Below, piece by piece: positions 36,076 to 47,261 of a DNA stretch of 64,000 bases (position 1 is the stretch's first letter; each line of letters begins with the position of its first letter). Location of the stretch: assembly GCA_029959085.1 (NCBI GenBank), contig JARWIR010000016.1:25896700-25960699 (forward strand), read 5' to 3'. Both the position numbers and the translations under genes were made by a program. This stretch comes from Nemophila menziesii (Eukaryota; Streptophyta; Magnoliopsida; Boraginales; Hydrophyllaceae). Below the pieces are notes generated by a model. That model searched no databases and was not told the origin of the DNA. It worked only from the letters and a program-made list of their open reading frames with translations.

Positions 36076-36093
36076 TCCCCGGCAGCGGCGCCA
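36076..36093 (-). other. Athila-2 primer-binding site
   Basis: Identical to that of Athila-1 (TGGCGCCGCTGCCGGGGA, minus strand), tRNA-Asp type, six bases from the 5' LTR. Confidence 0.85.
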
Positions 36094-36099
36094 AAAACT

Positions 36100-37660
36100 T
36101 GGTGGTCCTTTGTGTGTTCTAAAAATAAATGCAAATGCTAATCGAACCACAACCGCAAGTGTACGGTTGTCCCAAGTAGTATGTGTGATAATACAGATTC
36201 GTTCCAAGGACGGATGGTTGATCACAATGTTTAGCAAGTAGTGATTGATGCACTTATGAAAATAAAAGACAATAAATTGTTTGTTTGATTTTGTTTATTA
36301 AAGCTAATGAATGAAAGACAAATATTAAAATGCAAGTAGAAGCTAAAACGCAAATAAAATAAGTGAAAACGCAATATGAGATGTAGTACTTGAGAACGCA
36401 AGGATCCTCCTAATCTTACTTCCTAACTTATGTTGTTTAAGGGCTAAATTGGTCAATTACAATGGTCGGGATTCTAAAATCCTTATACCCCGTCAGGGTG
36501 GACTATAAGGCAATCCTAAAGTGTCACTAGTCCCGTCAGGGTAAATATGATCCACCGTTGGATGATTAAGATTTATTACCACTTTGGCCCTAGGATTAAC
36601 TAAGTTCGTCAGAATCAATAGTTTTTATCCCAGATTGAACAATTAATTCTGTACCTAAACCCCCCGTCAAGATGATCCACACGCCACATATGTGGAATAG
36701 CTTAGATACTAATACCTAATTTTAGTTCGCGACTCTAAAATCAGTAAATAATCATAAATTGTCGAAAAGAGTAAAAGACCTGATTTAATTTAATTTAACA
36801 GAAACCCAAATTCAACATTCGTTATAAAATAAAACTAGGATTCACCCATTGTTTGTTCTCAAGCACTAATGAAAGCTTAGCTCATATTAAAATTAAAAAC
36901 TAAATTAAAAGAAATTGAATTCATATTGTTTACAAAATTAAAATACGAAAAGAACCTAATTTCCGGAATTGGAATGACTACGAACGGAGCTATAGACCCA
37001 CTCCAGCTCTTGTAGCTTCTTCTTTCTTCCTTCTGTTGCTTCTCTCTGGTGTTTAATCTTGTGGAATGTGAATTGTATGAAAAATAGAAGTCCATACCTC
37101 CTTTTATAAGTAAAAATTCGGACTAGGGCTTGGACCAGAAAATAAAAGCCTAATTAAATGTCCAAGCCCACTTTCTAAGCCCAAAATCCCGTAACTGATG
37201 ATAGGCCTTCACTAAAACAGCTTTTCCCGATGCGTTACAACTCCGATTGACCTCATTCCAGTTGCTAAAGTTCCGTAACTCGATAAGGAATGATTTCTCT
37301 TCAAAGGTCAGCGGCTAAATCATCGCTTAAGAACCTCGAAATCAGCAATCTATGGCCTGGAAAGTGGATTTTCAGCTCTAAAAATAATATCTTCGGGATT
37401 TGTCTTCAAGTCTTGACTCTAATTCACGATCTTTGACTTTCTCCTCGGATTCCTCTCCTAGCTAACATCTAAAACCTGTAAACTTTACACTAAAAATACC
37501 AATATTACGCGCAAAAGTTTAATAAATTAAAAATGCTAGAAATAAAAAGGTAATTCCGGATTATTGCAAACTTAGTCCAAAAGTCTATCATATTAATCAA
37601 ATAAACACCAAAAATGATGTCTCCCAAGGGTCTAAAATAAGAACAATTAGGGAGACATCA
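36100..37660 (-). repeat. Athila-2 5' LTR
   Basis: 1561 bp. Differences from the 3' LTR seen by eye include T/C near 36422, a missing C near 36490, A/T near 36898, G/T near 37095, A/C near 37195, T/G near 37263, C/A near 37332, and an extra A near 37546. TATA box CTTATAAAAG on the minus strand at 37101-37110. Confidence 0.93.
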
Positions 37661-37868
37661 ATCACTAGGAAAAGAAAGTGTAGAAGAGAACTGTAAAGAG
37701 TTTGTCGCTGAAAGTGTAACATGCGGATTCCCCGAAGAAACTAGTAGCATTGTAACATAAGCTCCAAGAAGCAAATTCGACTCTGATGACCCTACTTGGA
37801 CATCAAACATCTTTGTAATGGTACCGTAAGACCCATTATTTGAAGAAAGATGCCGATGTATCCCGTTT
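37661..37868 (-). pseudogene. antisense reading frame in element T, 5' part
   Basis: Sliver of element T between Athila-2 and the solo LTR. On the minus strand it is open throughout and, allowing for the Athila-2 TSD, in phase with 23920-24282. Protein text is unrecognised ('GSYGTITKMFDVQVGSSES', 'GAYVTMLLVSSGNPHVTLS'). Upstream across the solo LTR the same phase stays open for about 16 more codons (to about 39410) before a TAA. Confidence 0.35.
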
Positions 37869-39362
37869 TGTGATAAATACATGCCCTTAGGAGACATAAT
37901 TTTAGGTGGAAATTAGACTAATTTTATAGACTTTTATGCTTATTTCAATCTATTGCACTTTCTCCCTTCATAATTATGTTATTTTCATTTTTAGAGCTTT
38001 TGTGTGTTACTTCGTTTGTTTTTAGTATAATGTTTTTAGGTACATGGATGCTATGGAGCGCCAAGATGAAGAGGAGGAGTGAAGTTTAAAGTCTTAGATC
38101 AAGAGAAGGAAAGAAACACTCGAAGAGTTGACGAAAAGATATGACAATCTGGATAGTTGTTACTTCTTGCTGTTTCGAGCCGAAACAGTACTGATTCAGG
38201 TCTGCAGATTCAAAGGAGAAAGTTGCACCTCTGAGTTATCTCAAATTGAGGACTCCAATCAGGTGATTTCGACGCAAGACGCAAAAGTTACAAATGTTTT
38301 ACAAGAGGGTGTACAGCAGTTTCGAGATTTACTATTTCGACTTGGGCTTTTTATCATTTGACTTAATAAAATTAAAATAAAAGCCCAATCTGAATTAGTG
38401 TAGTATAAATAGTCTTTTAGACCACATTTTTTAGTACGCTTCATTATCTCTAAAATTCAGAAGAGAGCAAAAAGGCAGAAGGCAAAAGGAAGAGCTGGAG
38501 AAGTCTTTCTTCTTCAACAACAGTTCATCTCAACCCTTAAATAGGTTCTTTATCGTTTTCTATAATTGAAAACATGAATGCTTTTATTTTATTTTAATTT
38601 TTTACTTTGAACATGAGTTAAATTCATTAGTACTTGAGAATCGCATTTATGGGTTAAGCCCTAATTTATTTAATTAATGTTTTTTTCCGAATTTGGGATT
38701 TTATGATTTAATTTAAGCAGGGCATTCTGTATTGACTATTATCGTGAGTTCATTTACTATTTCTATTCTGATAAACTAGAAATAGGTTATAGTAATCAGG
38801 TTATTCACTATGTGAGAAGTGATCGCCTTGACGGGGGTTTAATTACGGACATAGGTAATAGACACGTGGTATTCATTAATGATCCTTGACAAGCTTGACT
38901 AACCACACATCCAATTGGGTAAAAGACTTCAACATTTGAAAGTAGGTATAATCACCCTGACGGGGTTCGTAACACCGTAGGATAGCTCCTAAGTCCACCC
39001 TGGGATGAGGAGATATTAGAGTCCCGACTAGTACACACATACCAGTTTAGCCCTTAAACGGAAGCATTGATTATATAGATTTAGGTGGATCCCTTGTGAG
39101 ACTCAAGTACACCTCTTATCCTTGCGTCCACATCTCTTTGATTTTAATTTATTTACTTTATGTTAATCTTTAGTAATTTGTTTATTTGCGCCTAGTATTT
39201 TAATCTTCAAAAGTAAACAAAAATATTTATCATTTATGATAAACACTTGAGTTATACCAGTTCAATCCTTGAGAACGAAATCCCTTTATCTAATTATTAC
39301 TTGGAACGACTCGTACACTTGTGGTCAGTAGGCCCTCTTATCTATTATTTAATTTTATCACA
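37869..39362 (+). mobile_element. solo LTR of an Athila-like element
   Basis: 1494 bp with perfect 9-bp inverted ends TGTGATAAA...TTTATCACA. Near its start CTTAGGAGACATAATTTTAGG and TATAGACTTTT match the start of the Athila LTRs (read on their coding strand). Further in it has the same GACGGGG repeats (about 38828, 38960) and near the end GTACACTTGTGG, matching the Athila CGTACACTTGCGG. It is therefore a related but distinct family on the + strand. Flanking 5-mers (CGTTT, CCCCA) do not match. TATA box TATAAAT at 38404-38410. Confidence 0.75.
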
Positions 39363-40851
39363 CCCCAGGACCTACTAGATGCTTTGAGGAGTGAGAACTC
39401 TCTTTTCTTTTATTGCTTAGGCTAGAAGTTGGGATGTTAGTCGGAGGATCAGTTAGAGAGACAGTTGCAAGAGAGGCACTGCTAGCATGAGTCATAACTA
39501 TCATGGATTTATTAGTTGTGATATCAACAAGATCCTTATAGAAATAAATACCCTACCAGGGGGAAACTAATTGCAAAAAAGAAAATTATTATCAAGAGGA
39601 AATAAAATATGAAGAAGACAAAAACGGGAACGAGATTATACCTAGAAAAGGAAGAATAAAAAAGAAATGATCACCCGGGGGATATTTCTTTGGAATTTAG
39701 AACACTCGCTGAAGTAAGGAAAATAATGAAAGAAATATGCATTTATATGTAGGTGTAAGTAAGCGCTTGGGATCCTTCCTAGAAATATGCCTTCCAATCA
39801 CTATGTACCACGTGTTCACACTTTACATAAAAGAAAGGAGAAGACACTTTTGGAAAGGGGTGCATCAATGAAGAAAATGTACAAATAACATTCGAGATAT
39901 ATAATAAAGGGTTTCATAGAGAAAATATAACATGAACTCCTACCAAGGTTAGAAAATTAACCTCGACAGATGGAGAAAAAAAATTTTAATAAAAATATAG
40001 AAGTACATTGCGTCAAAAAGAACAAAGTTGTTCTTAATTACAACAAATCTCAAGATAAAGAAAAAGAATCCTCATAAGCTAACAAAGTGCAGAGGTTTGG
40101 GGAAGAAGAAATAAGCTTTATCTTCTAAGCATCAGGCCCTACCAAGAGAATCCTGCTATAGGTTTGGACCTTTGGGCACAACTAGGGTGTCCTCGTTTAT
40201 TGTATCTTCTAGTTGAGGGTAATGAGATTGGACATGACAAGTACGCATCAAGTTCCCAAATCTTCTTCAACCTAAATAAGTAGGGTCAATTAGCAGGTGT
40301 ACATCTTTATCAAATTCCTCTAAGTCGCGATATTGGTGAATGATGCTTCCTCAAGTCGGAATTCTTAATGCCAGTTCTTGTGCCCTAACACGAAACTGAG
40401 TCGGGCATTTTTTAGCCTTCGCAACAACCTTCTGTGTGTGAGCTGCCAAAGCAGCATATTCAACGACTGTGGTTTCCAGCCTCTTAACATCAATTCAAAG
40501 ATATGCAACCGTGCCTCGAACATTATTCCTCTCCGTTCTGAGTCGATTTACGAAATACAAATCTTTTGAAGTATTATAGAAGTCTCAATAAGAATGCAAT
40601 AATTCTAAAACTAAGGCTACATGTACAAGGGAAAGAAAGAAAGAATAAGCAAATTCAAATATCTTATAGTAACAGAAAGGTTGAAATCAATTTATTGAGG
40701 TCATAGGCTAATCTAGCATGGAAGAGGCTTGGTCGCTACTTGAAGGTTGATTCATATCATCTGAAAGAAGAGGCAGAATGAGTCAGAAGAGTCTCTAGCT
40801 TGAACCAAAAAGAAACCAAATGAGAAGGAGATAATATTACTATTTGAGAGA

Positions 40852-40896
<45 letters not shown>

Positions 40897-41098
40897 TCTT
40901 GAACCCCCTTCGAGTACTTTGGGGCCTACTTTGAGGGACAAAAGCCATGGACCGATATCTGTTAGCCATGATAACGTATATTAATGTTAAGGAAAAAGAA
41001 AGAATAATATGGATATAATTTACAATGGTATTTATATAAACAAGATGACTTCTCACCTTCCCAATTAGATAAAGGACTCCTCGTATTTTGTATTATTT
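39363..41098. other. element T interior, non-coding
   Basis: AT/purine-rich sequence without a recognised domain. An (AG)n run lies at about 40846-40894. Short frames at 40378-40569 and 40757-41056 look like chance or microsatellite products. Confidence 0.4.
40846..40894. repeat. (AG)n microsatellite
   Basis: GAGAGAGAGGGAGAG followed by a pure AG run, inside element T. Confidence 0.9.
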
Positions 41099-41700
41099 GT
41101 AAGCCTGATGTAGCCTCAGCCATCACGGTTATTCATAAGCCTGATGTATCTTCGACAATCAGAATTATTCATGAACCCGATGTAGCCTCGGCCGTCAGAG
41201 TAATCCGTAAACCCGACGTAGCCTCGACGATCAAAGTTATTCAGAATTTCGGTGTAGCCTCGAAAATAAGAGTCATTTGTAATCCCGTCGTAGCCTTGGC
41301 TATCAGAGTTATTCGTAAGTCCGACATAACCTTGAAATTAGAGTTATTTGTAAGTATACGTAGCCTCGGCCATCAAAGTCATCTGTAAGCCCGACATTGT
41401 CTCAAAAAATAGAGTTATTCGTTAGCCTGGAGTAGCCCAAACCATCAGAGTTATTCATAAGACCGACGTAGACTCGACAATCAAAGTTATTCGTAAGTCT
41501 GGCATAGCCTCAACAATTAGAGTTATTCATAATTCTAACGTAGAATTGACACTAAGAGTTATTCGTAAGACTAACGTAGCCTCTAGAAATAGAATTATTC
41601 ATAAGTGCGATGTAGACTCGGTAATCTGAGTCATCCGTAAGCCCGACGTAGTCGCGTCAATTAGAGTTATTTGTAAGTCCAACATAGTCTCGGCAACCTA
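41099..41700 (+). repeat. 36-bp minisatellite in element T, about 16 copies
   Basis: Consensus GTAAGCCCGACGTAGCCTCG ACAATCAGAGTTATTC (36 bp), roughly 16-17 diverged tandem copies; phase is kept throughout with small indels near 41330 and 41350. It lies about 300 bp upstream of the right LTR, the position where Tat/Ogre elements commonly carry tandem repeats. Confidence 0.85.
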
Positions 41701-41994
41701 GAGAGAGAAAGGTTCAAAATTACAATATAACCTTGACACTCAAGTATCATTACTAAGAATGAGATAACTTGAAAAAATAAAGATGGAATTGCAAAAAGAA
41801 TTGTGTTCCATCCAATCCATTATGCAAACACCCTCATAGAGGTGGGCTTCTAAAAAATAGTGTTAACGGTCAGAACGAATAGTCTGTAAGACCGATGTAT
41901 GCTCAGCTATCAACCTCATAAATATAGACCAACATAGTTCTTGGCAAAATACATACAAATAAAGGTTATTTATCTCACAAATTCAAAGGGGTAT
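41701..41994. other. element T 3' UTR and PPT
   Basis: Short non-coding stretch ending CAAAGGGGTAT directly before the right LTR; the AAAGGGG part is the likely polypurine tract. Confidence 0.45.
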
Positions 41995-42747
41995 TGATAA
42001 GCCAAAATATAACACCGATTTGGTCCTGCCAGAAGAGGTCCCTCCAACCCTAGTTGAAGATATACGGGTATGCTCTAAAAAAAGAGCATAGTTTCTCGAG
42101 GAGGAGTGGGAAACTCTTCTCTTGATAGATCTCCCAAGTCAGCTGAAGGCTAGGAAAACATATCTTATCAAAGGTCATTTATACATAGAAGGATTCATTT
42201 ATAGCTTATTATGTGCACCAGTCTCCGAGTTATACTTTTCATAACAGTGGCGTCAAAGCAGCCATTCGACGTCTATAAATACACGTCTCTCCAATAGAAT
42301 AGACACACTCTGAGTACTCTATAAAAACTCTCATTTTTTCTCTCTAAAATTGTAAAGGTTATTATATATTCGGCTTAAGTATCCATAACTCCACGCGGTA
42401 AGTAATCCTCGATAACAACAATGCTAATGTGAGTATTAAAGTACCATCAGGTGCGCACCCCACTGTGGTCTTGACTTAGTGTCTAATTTCAGGAAGGGTA
42501 TGAGAAACAAGAAGATACTCAAACCTACCGACCGATCCACGTGGGCAGTTAAGATAAAGCTTATCGATTAATATCAGGAGTAAGGTACGAAGTTTTCAAC
42601 ACTTCTTATTGTCTAATTCTCTGCTCCAATCTAATATGCTCTTCTGCCTACATATACACCCGTGTTACTATGTTCTGTTTTTGTTTTAAATCATCGAGTC
42701 AAGTGTTATTCTAAGGGTGATGATGACGTGATTTTCATGCTCTATCA
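41995..42747 (+). repeat. element T right (3') LTR
   Basis: 753 bp, TGATAAGCC...CTATCA. TATA box CTATAAATA at 42273-42281. Differs from the left LTR by many substitutions and a roughly 100-bp extra segment at about 42440-42545. Confidence 0.72.
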
Positions 42748-43814
42748 GTACCTTGTACATTTCCTGCTACTCGGCCTGGCTCTTACTAGGAACAACCATT
42801 CCAACCATTTTGCGTGTGGCCTAGATGGTCATTTTCTACCTCGATCACTATCTGGATCTAATCTTTACTTGGTAATGACACAGACGGTGTGGTTGAAGAC
42901 CTGACACATCTGACCGAGACTCGCCCAACAAATTGAATATAGCGATCAAGTTAGTTTGTAACAAAAATTTGATATAAATGTAAGTCTAAAATAAAATTTA
43001 TTTAATTATAAGTGAATTCAAACTTACATCTCGTTCTCAAAAGCGTTCATCCCCTCAATGTTCTGACTTCCTCTTCCCAGTTTAATTCTCTCTATCCATG
43101 TCTCATGGACAAAAGCGTCAAAATCCTCCATAATATCCTGTAAATCAACAAATTACGATATTACCTCAGGATTACTTTTTTGTAAATTAAACGATGAAAA
43201 ATATGAGAAACGTTACCTCCACCATCATGTGACGAGTCTGCTATGGGGTGGCCAAGACATGTCCACTTCACAGGTCTTGTTTCTCTATGTTATCCTTCCC
43301 CAAAATGGATCTATTTTGTTTAATATAAATTTATTAATGTATATGTACATCATCAACAACTTATTAAAATCGATATTTACCTGAAATTTCTCGCTAGCCC
43401 ACATTTCCAACATCTTGGGTCAGTCCTCTGGTCTCATATTCTTAGGAATTTCACTGGTTTTGGTCTATTTTTAATATATGTTCCCTTTTTTATCCATATA
43501 CCTAGATAAGCATTTTTTTGCACGTTCCTTCTTATATATGTCCAGTTCGTCTGTGTTTTCCACTCCTAAATCGGAAAAAATGTTGCAAAAATAAACAAAA
43601 TTAACGGAACATATAGTTTTATCTAAACAAGGAACTTACCTCAAGGTTAGTTCAAGTCTGATGCATGTGACAATGTATAATATCCTTCCAATCGAGATAG
43701 TTTTTGAGAATGTATTTCTGGATCGTGTTCCCTACGAATTAGGCCACATGGTGCCCTGCTTCCCCAACGGGGTTCCATGTATCGTTCCTAACATAAAAAT
43801 TGATGGGGAAAATG
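42748..43814 (-). pseudogene. decayed CACTA-associated ORF1-like sequence
   Basis: Minus-strand reading gives protein-like patches separated by stops: about 43400-43450 'IPKNMRPEDWPKMLEMWASEKFQ'-like, about 43040-43140 'DAFVHETWIERIKLGRGSQN'. This pattern resembles the plant transposase-associated protein that accompanies CACTA elements ('W..F..YW.S..F...S.rN'). First ~200 bp (42748-42950) are unassigned. Continues beyond the solo LTR at 45346. Confidence 0.35.
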
Positions 43815-45345
43815 TGAAAGTCCTAGAGGGGGGGTGAATAGGATTACTAATAAGATTAATGCCTAATTAAAAATCTTTTGGACAATTATAAGTTTAAGAA
43901 AGAAACTTCTAAGTCAACTAATATATCAAACTCCTAAGGGATCATACAATGGATAAGCTAAGAGGTTCGATATATAAGTGATACAAGTAAAACGAGTTTC
44001 TAATCTCTTACTACTCTAGATGACAATATGTTAGATAAACTAGATAATTAATATCACAATATTCATACTAGCATATTATCAAACATATAAAGTGCGGAAA
44101 GTAAATAGAGTAGGGATAGAAAGATACACACGATTTATAGTGGTTCGGTTTCCCTACATCCACTACCTAAGGAAGCCTCCTTAGGATTTCAAGTTTTTCA
44201 CTAAGCTCTCGTGTCTCTCTTAACCGGGTCGAGAACACGATAACCCTTACAACCTCTTCGATAACACGAAGGACAAACACTTGTGCTATCGCAACACAAG
44301 GACACCGAGTATGCTCCCGATACTCAAACACTTGTGCTATCTCAACACAAGGATACCGAGTATACTCCCGATACTCAAATTCTCTCTTAATCTATCTATT
44401 ACAAGAACTAGACTTAAGAGGATAAAAACAAAGTGTTTAAGGGGTGAAACTACTTTGCTAACAATCTTCTAATGAGTAGATATAACACTTAAGCATGTAA
44501 ACTCCTTTTGAGTAGATAATACTTTGTGGCTTATTGGATTAACTCCTTAATTGAGTAGATAAGACTATTTAAGCTCTTGACACCTTCTTGGATGATAACA
44601 ATTAAGCCCCTAAGTGTATATGGGTTGAAGGTGTTATTGTAGCCTTGAAAGACCTTCAATTTATAGCTGCAAAATGCTCCCAACGGTCATATGATTTGTC
44701 TCCAACGGATATATTAATATCCCCAACGGATATATTCTTTAGTCTTCATTTTGCTGCAGAAAACCCTATCTTGCGGTGTACCGCGGGTATGGTCTGGTGC
44801 ACCGCAAAATCCCTCGTCTTGATTTCATAGTAAGCTGACGGGCTATCCTATGCACCGTGCTCCTGGTCCGTGCCTCAGTCCGGTGTACCGCGCTCCAGTC
44901 CGGTGTACCGCACACTTTCTTAGCTTACTGGTCGGACTAGCCTATGCACCGCGCCTCTGGTCCGTGGCATTGCGGTGTACCGCAGGTGTACTCCGGTGTA
45001 CCGCACCAAAGGTTTAAGACACCTTCTAGTGAGTATATCTTTTACTATGATGCTCGGATTAGAAAACCTTCTTCACGAGAGTTGTAGAGAACATCATTCT
45101 TATAAACTTTGTAGTTGATCACTAAAGCTAATTCTCAATGTACACAAAGATAAGGTTAATAGCATTTGTATGAGAATTAGTTTCTTAAGATAAAACAATA
45201 AAGCTTTGATCTAAATGATAAAGAATGAGCTTTTTGATGAATTAGAGTGCAAGATAGAATGTATATAACAATAGTAATTAGCACACTAAACACAAGAGGA
45301 TTTGTCACATTAAAACAGCCTATTAAGGGAGGCTATATGCCAACA
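43815..45345 (-). mobile_element. solo LTR, copia-type ends, 1531 bp
   Basis: TG...CA ends and an exact 5-bp TSD AAATG (43810-43814 and 45346-45350). On the minus strand it begins TGTTGGCATATAGCC and ends GGACTTTCA, with a TATA box (TATAAAT, plus 44659-44665). No internal coding or PBS/PPT, hence a solo LTR. About 44770-45010 holds repeated GCGGTGTACCGC-like words. Orientation is inferred from the TGTTGG start and the TATA box. Confidence 0.7.
44770..45015. repeat. GCGGTGTACCGC repeat cluster in solo LTR
   Basis: At least seven near-palindromic words of the type CGGTGTACCGC or GGTGCACCGC (for example near 44774, 44797, 44852, 44880, 44900, 44945, 44978, 44995), interspersed with CTGGTCCGTG and AGTCCGGT. 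Confidence 0.7.
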
Positions 45346-45620
45346 AAATGCTCCCAAACTTCTCCTTAGCCTTCTTTGTGGACCGGAGAATGCTTTTTCC
45401 ATGAACCTTCCAAATCTGTTTACCTATAAAAGAATAACGTCAAATACAAATACATATGTCTGTTAAGAAATTAAATATTTATGTACATTTTACCTTTGCT
45501 GGCACAACTGGAAACGGGAGATGTGGAAACCCGCGGTGGTTCTCGTCCCTCACTATCTCAATCGTGTCTGTGTAACATAACGTCGACCGTGATTATATAA
45601 TGATCGAGTAAATACTCGAG
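45346..45620 (-). pseudogene. CACTA ORF1-like sequence, continuation
   Basis: Resumes after the solo LTR. The minus strand at about 45480-45560 has protein-like composition interrupted by stops. Assignment follows only from continuity with 42960-43814. Confidence 0.3.
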
Positions 45621-46790
45621 TAAAAACTTTGGGGCCAAAGTTTAATTATTCTATTTTCTAGCGACCTAGGGGTAATTCTTAATAATCTGGGGACTAAATT
45701 GCCAATATTTTAAAAATTTAGGGACTAAATTGTTCATATATTAAGGGGCTAAATGATCTATTTATCAAAATTGCACTATGAGTTCCTAAAATATTTGAAA
45801 ATAACATTATCAGTTGATATGTAATTCAAAAATTGTACAATAAGTCCTTATATTTTTCAAAATTGCACTATTAGTCCTAAAACATTTTAAAATATCACTA
45901 TTAAGCCCCAATATTAATCAAAATATCATATTTTCATTATTAGTCCCTATATACTTCGAATATATTACAATAAGTCTCTACATTTCATAAAATTTCACTA
46001 GTAGTCCTTCTGTTAATCAAATTTCCACTATTAGTCCCTATTTACTTCAAATTTTGCACTATTAGTTTGTATATAATGCAAAAAATGTACAGTAGGTCCC
46101 TATATATTGCAAAATTACACTATTAGTCCATATATTAATCAAAATTACACTATAACTCTGTAAATAATTATAAAATAAAACTATAAGGCTCTTATATAAT
46201 TTAAAATGTAAAATAAGTCCTTATATTTTGCAAAATTTCCGTATAAATGCATATGTTAATTAAAATTGCATTCTAAGTCCCTAAAACATTCAAAAATTAC
46301 ACTATTAATCCCTAATATTAATCAAAAAACAATTTTGCACTATTATTTCTTATATAATTCAAAACACACACTATAATTGCATGTTTGTTTTTGCAAAAAG
46401 CACAATAAGTCCTTATATGTTGCAAAAAATAATATAATTCCATATATTTTGCAAAATTGCACTATAAGTCATCTAAAATTAACGATAAACAATAATTTTA
46501 CATATATTATGCAAAAATTGGAACTATTAATCATTAAAGTATGAAAAAATTAATCTACATGTCTATAAGTATGCCAAATTGTACATATCCCTATATTAGA
46601 CAAAATTGCAATTTAAAACCTTATATTTTAAAAATACTACATAAGTTCAACTTTATTAGTCCATGTGTTATGCTAAAATTTTCTTATTACTACCTAAGTA
46701 TGACTCCTAAATCATACTCTAACTACACTAGAATTCTAACTTAAATATACAATTTCACAATAATTTTCCAATATTACATAACTAAACAAA
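45621..46790. repeat. imperfect tandem repeat, GTCCCTATAT...GCAAAATTGCACTATTA
   Basis: More than 20 diverged copies of a 35-60-bp unit built from 'AGTCCCTATATNTTNCAAAATTGCACTATTA'. It starts with forms such as GGGGACTAAATTGCC. Very AT-rich, no coding. Such arrays occur in the non-coding interior of plant DNA transposons, which fits the CACTA-like flanks. Confidence 0.6.
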
Positions 46791-47182
46791 AAAAGGTAAC
46801 AATTAATGGTCGGCCATTAAGACAGTGAAAAATGCGTCAAATGGGAGACCTGTCATTATACACACATGCTAACTTATATATAAAAAAGTATTTATATATT
46901 TATATATTTTATAAAATTTTAAAAACTTACATAATAATATTAATATGGGGAAAGGAATTGGTGGAGGTGGCGACGTTAATAAACGACCACATTTGAACTG
47001 AATAATTGAGTGGAGGGGAATGACATGATCAAAGGGGAAGAGAGATTTGGAAAACAGATAACTGAAGATTAAAATCTATTCGGTGTTCTACAAAGTATGA
47101 GACCTCTAGCGACTAATAGGTGGTCATTAGAGATTAAATAGGTGGTTGGTAAAGAATGTAAATTAAAATGGGTGGGTAAATT
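46791..47182. other. possible CACTA end, target of LINE-B
   Basis: Includes TGGTCGGCCATTA (about 46807) and CTCTAGCGACTAATAGGTGG...GGTTGGTAAAG (47103-47153), similar to the motifs at 7925-8230. LINE-B inserted just beyond. Confidence 0.35.
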
Positions 47183-47261
47183 TGACCTTCAATATTTTTT
47201 TTTTTTTTTTTTTTTTGGACATAAGGAGGGTGCGAAGGCACCCGAAAAGAAACAAAGCAAA

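Larger units (their letters stand above)
24354..37660 (-). mobile_element. Athila-2: full-length Athila element with ORF2, defective
   Basis: 13307 bp flanked by the TSD ATCAC (24349-24353 and 37661-37665). 5' LTR 36100-37660, PBS 36076-36093, gag-protease 33207-35966, hAT-like insert 32769-33217, RT-RNase H 31196-32755, integrase 29876-31153, palindrome arrays, ORF2 27400-28716, second palindrome pair and poly(T), 3' LTR 24354-25914. By eye the LTRs differ at about six bases and two single-base indels out of 1561, so it is older than Athila-1. Without the 449-bp insert and its duplication it would be about 12.85 kb. Confidence 0.95.
8758..42747 (+). mobile_element. Element T: old Tat/Ogre-like Ty3-gypsy element, interrupted
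   Basis: Left LTR 8758-9429 and right LTR 41995-42747 both begin TGATAAGCCAAAATATAAC and end CTATCA. A primer-binding-site-like sequence follows the left LTR, and AAAGGGGTAT just before the right LTR serves as a PPT. Inside are gag and protease relics on the + strand and no recognisable RT, RNase H or integrase, so it was probably non-autonomous. Subtracting Athila-1, Athila-2 and the Athila-like solo LTR leaves roughly 9.5 kb. Possible degenerate TSD: GTAAC before, GTACC after. LTRs are strongly diverged with indels, so an alternative is two different insertions of one family. Confidence 0.6.

Noticed and set aside
41099..41700. Tandem 36-bp units as a CRISPR array
   Set aside because: Units are contiguous and diverged with no unique spacers; the genome is plant.
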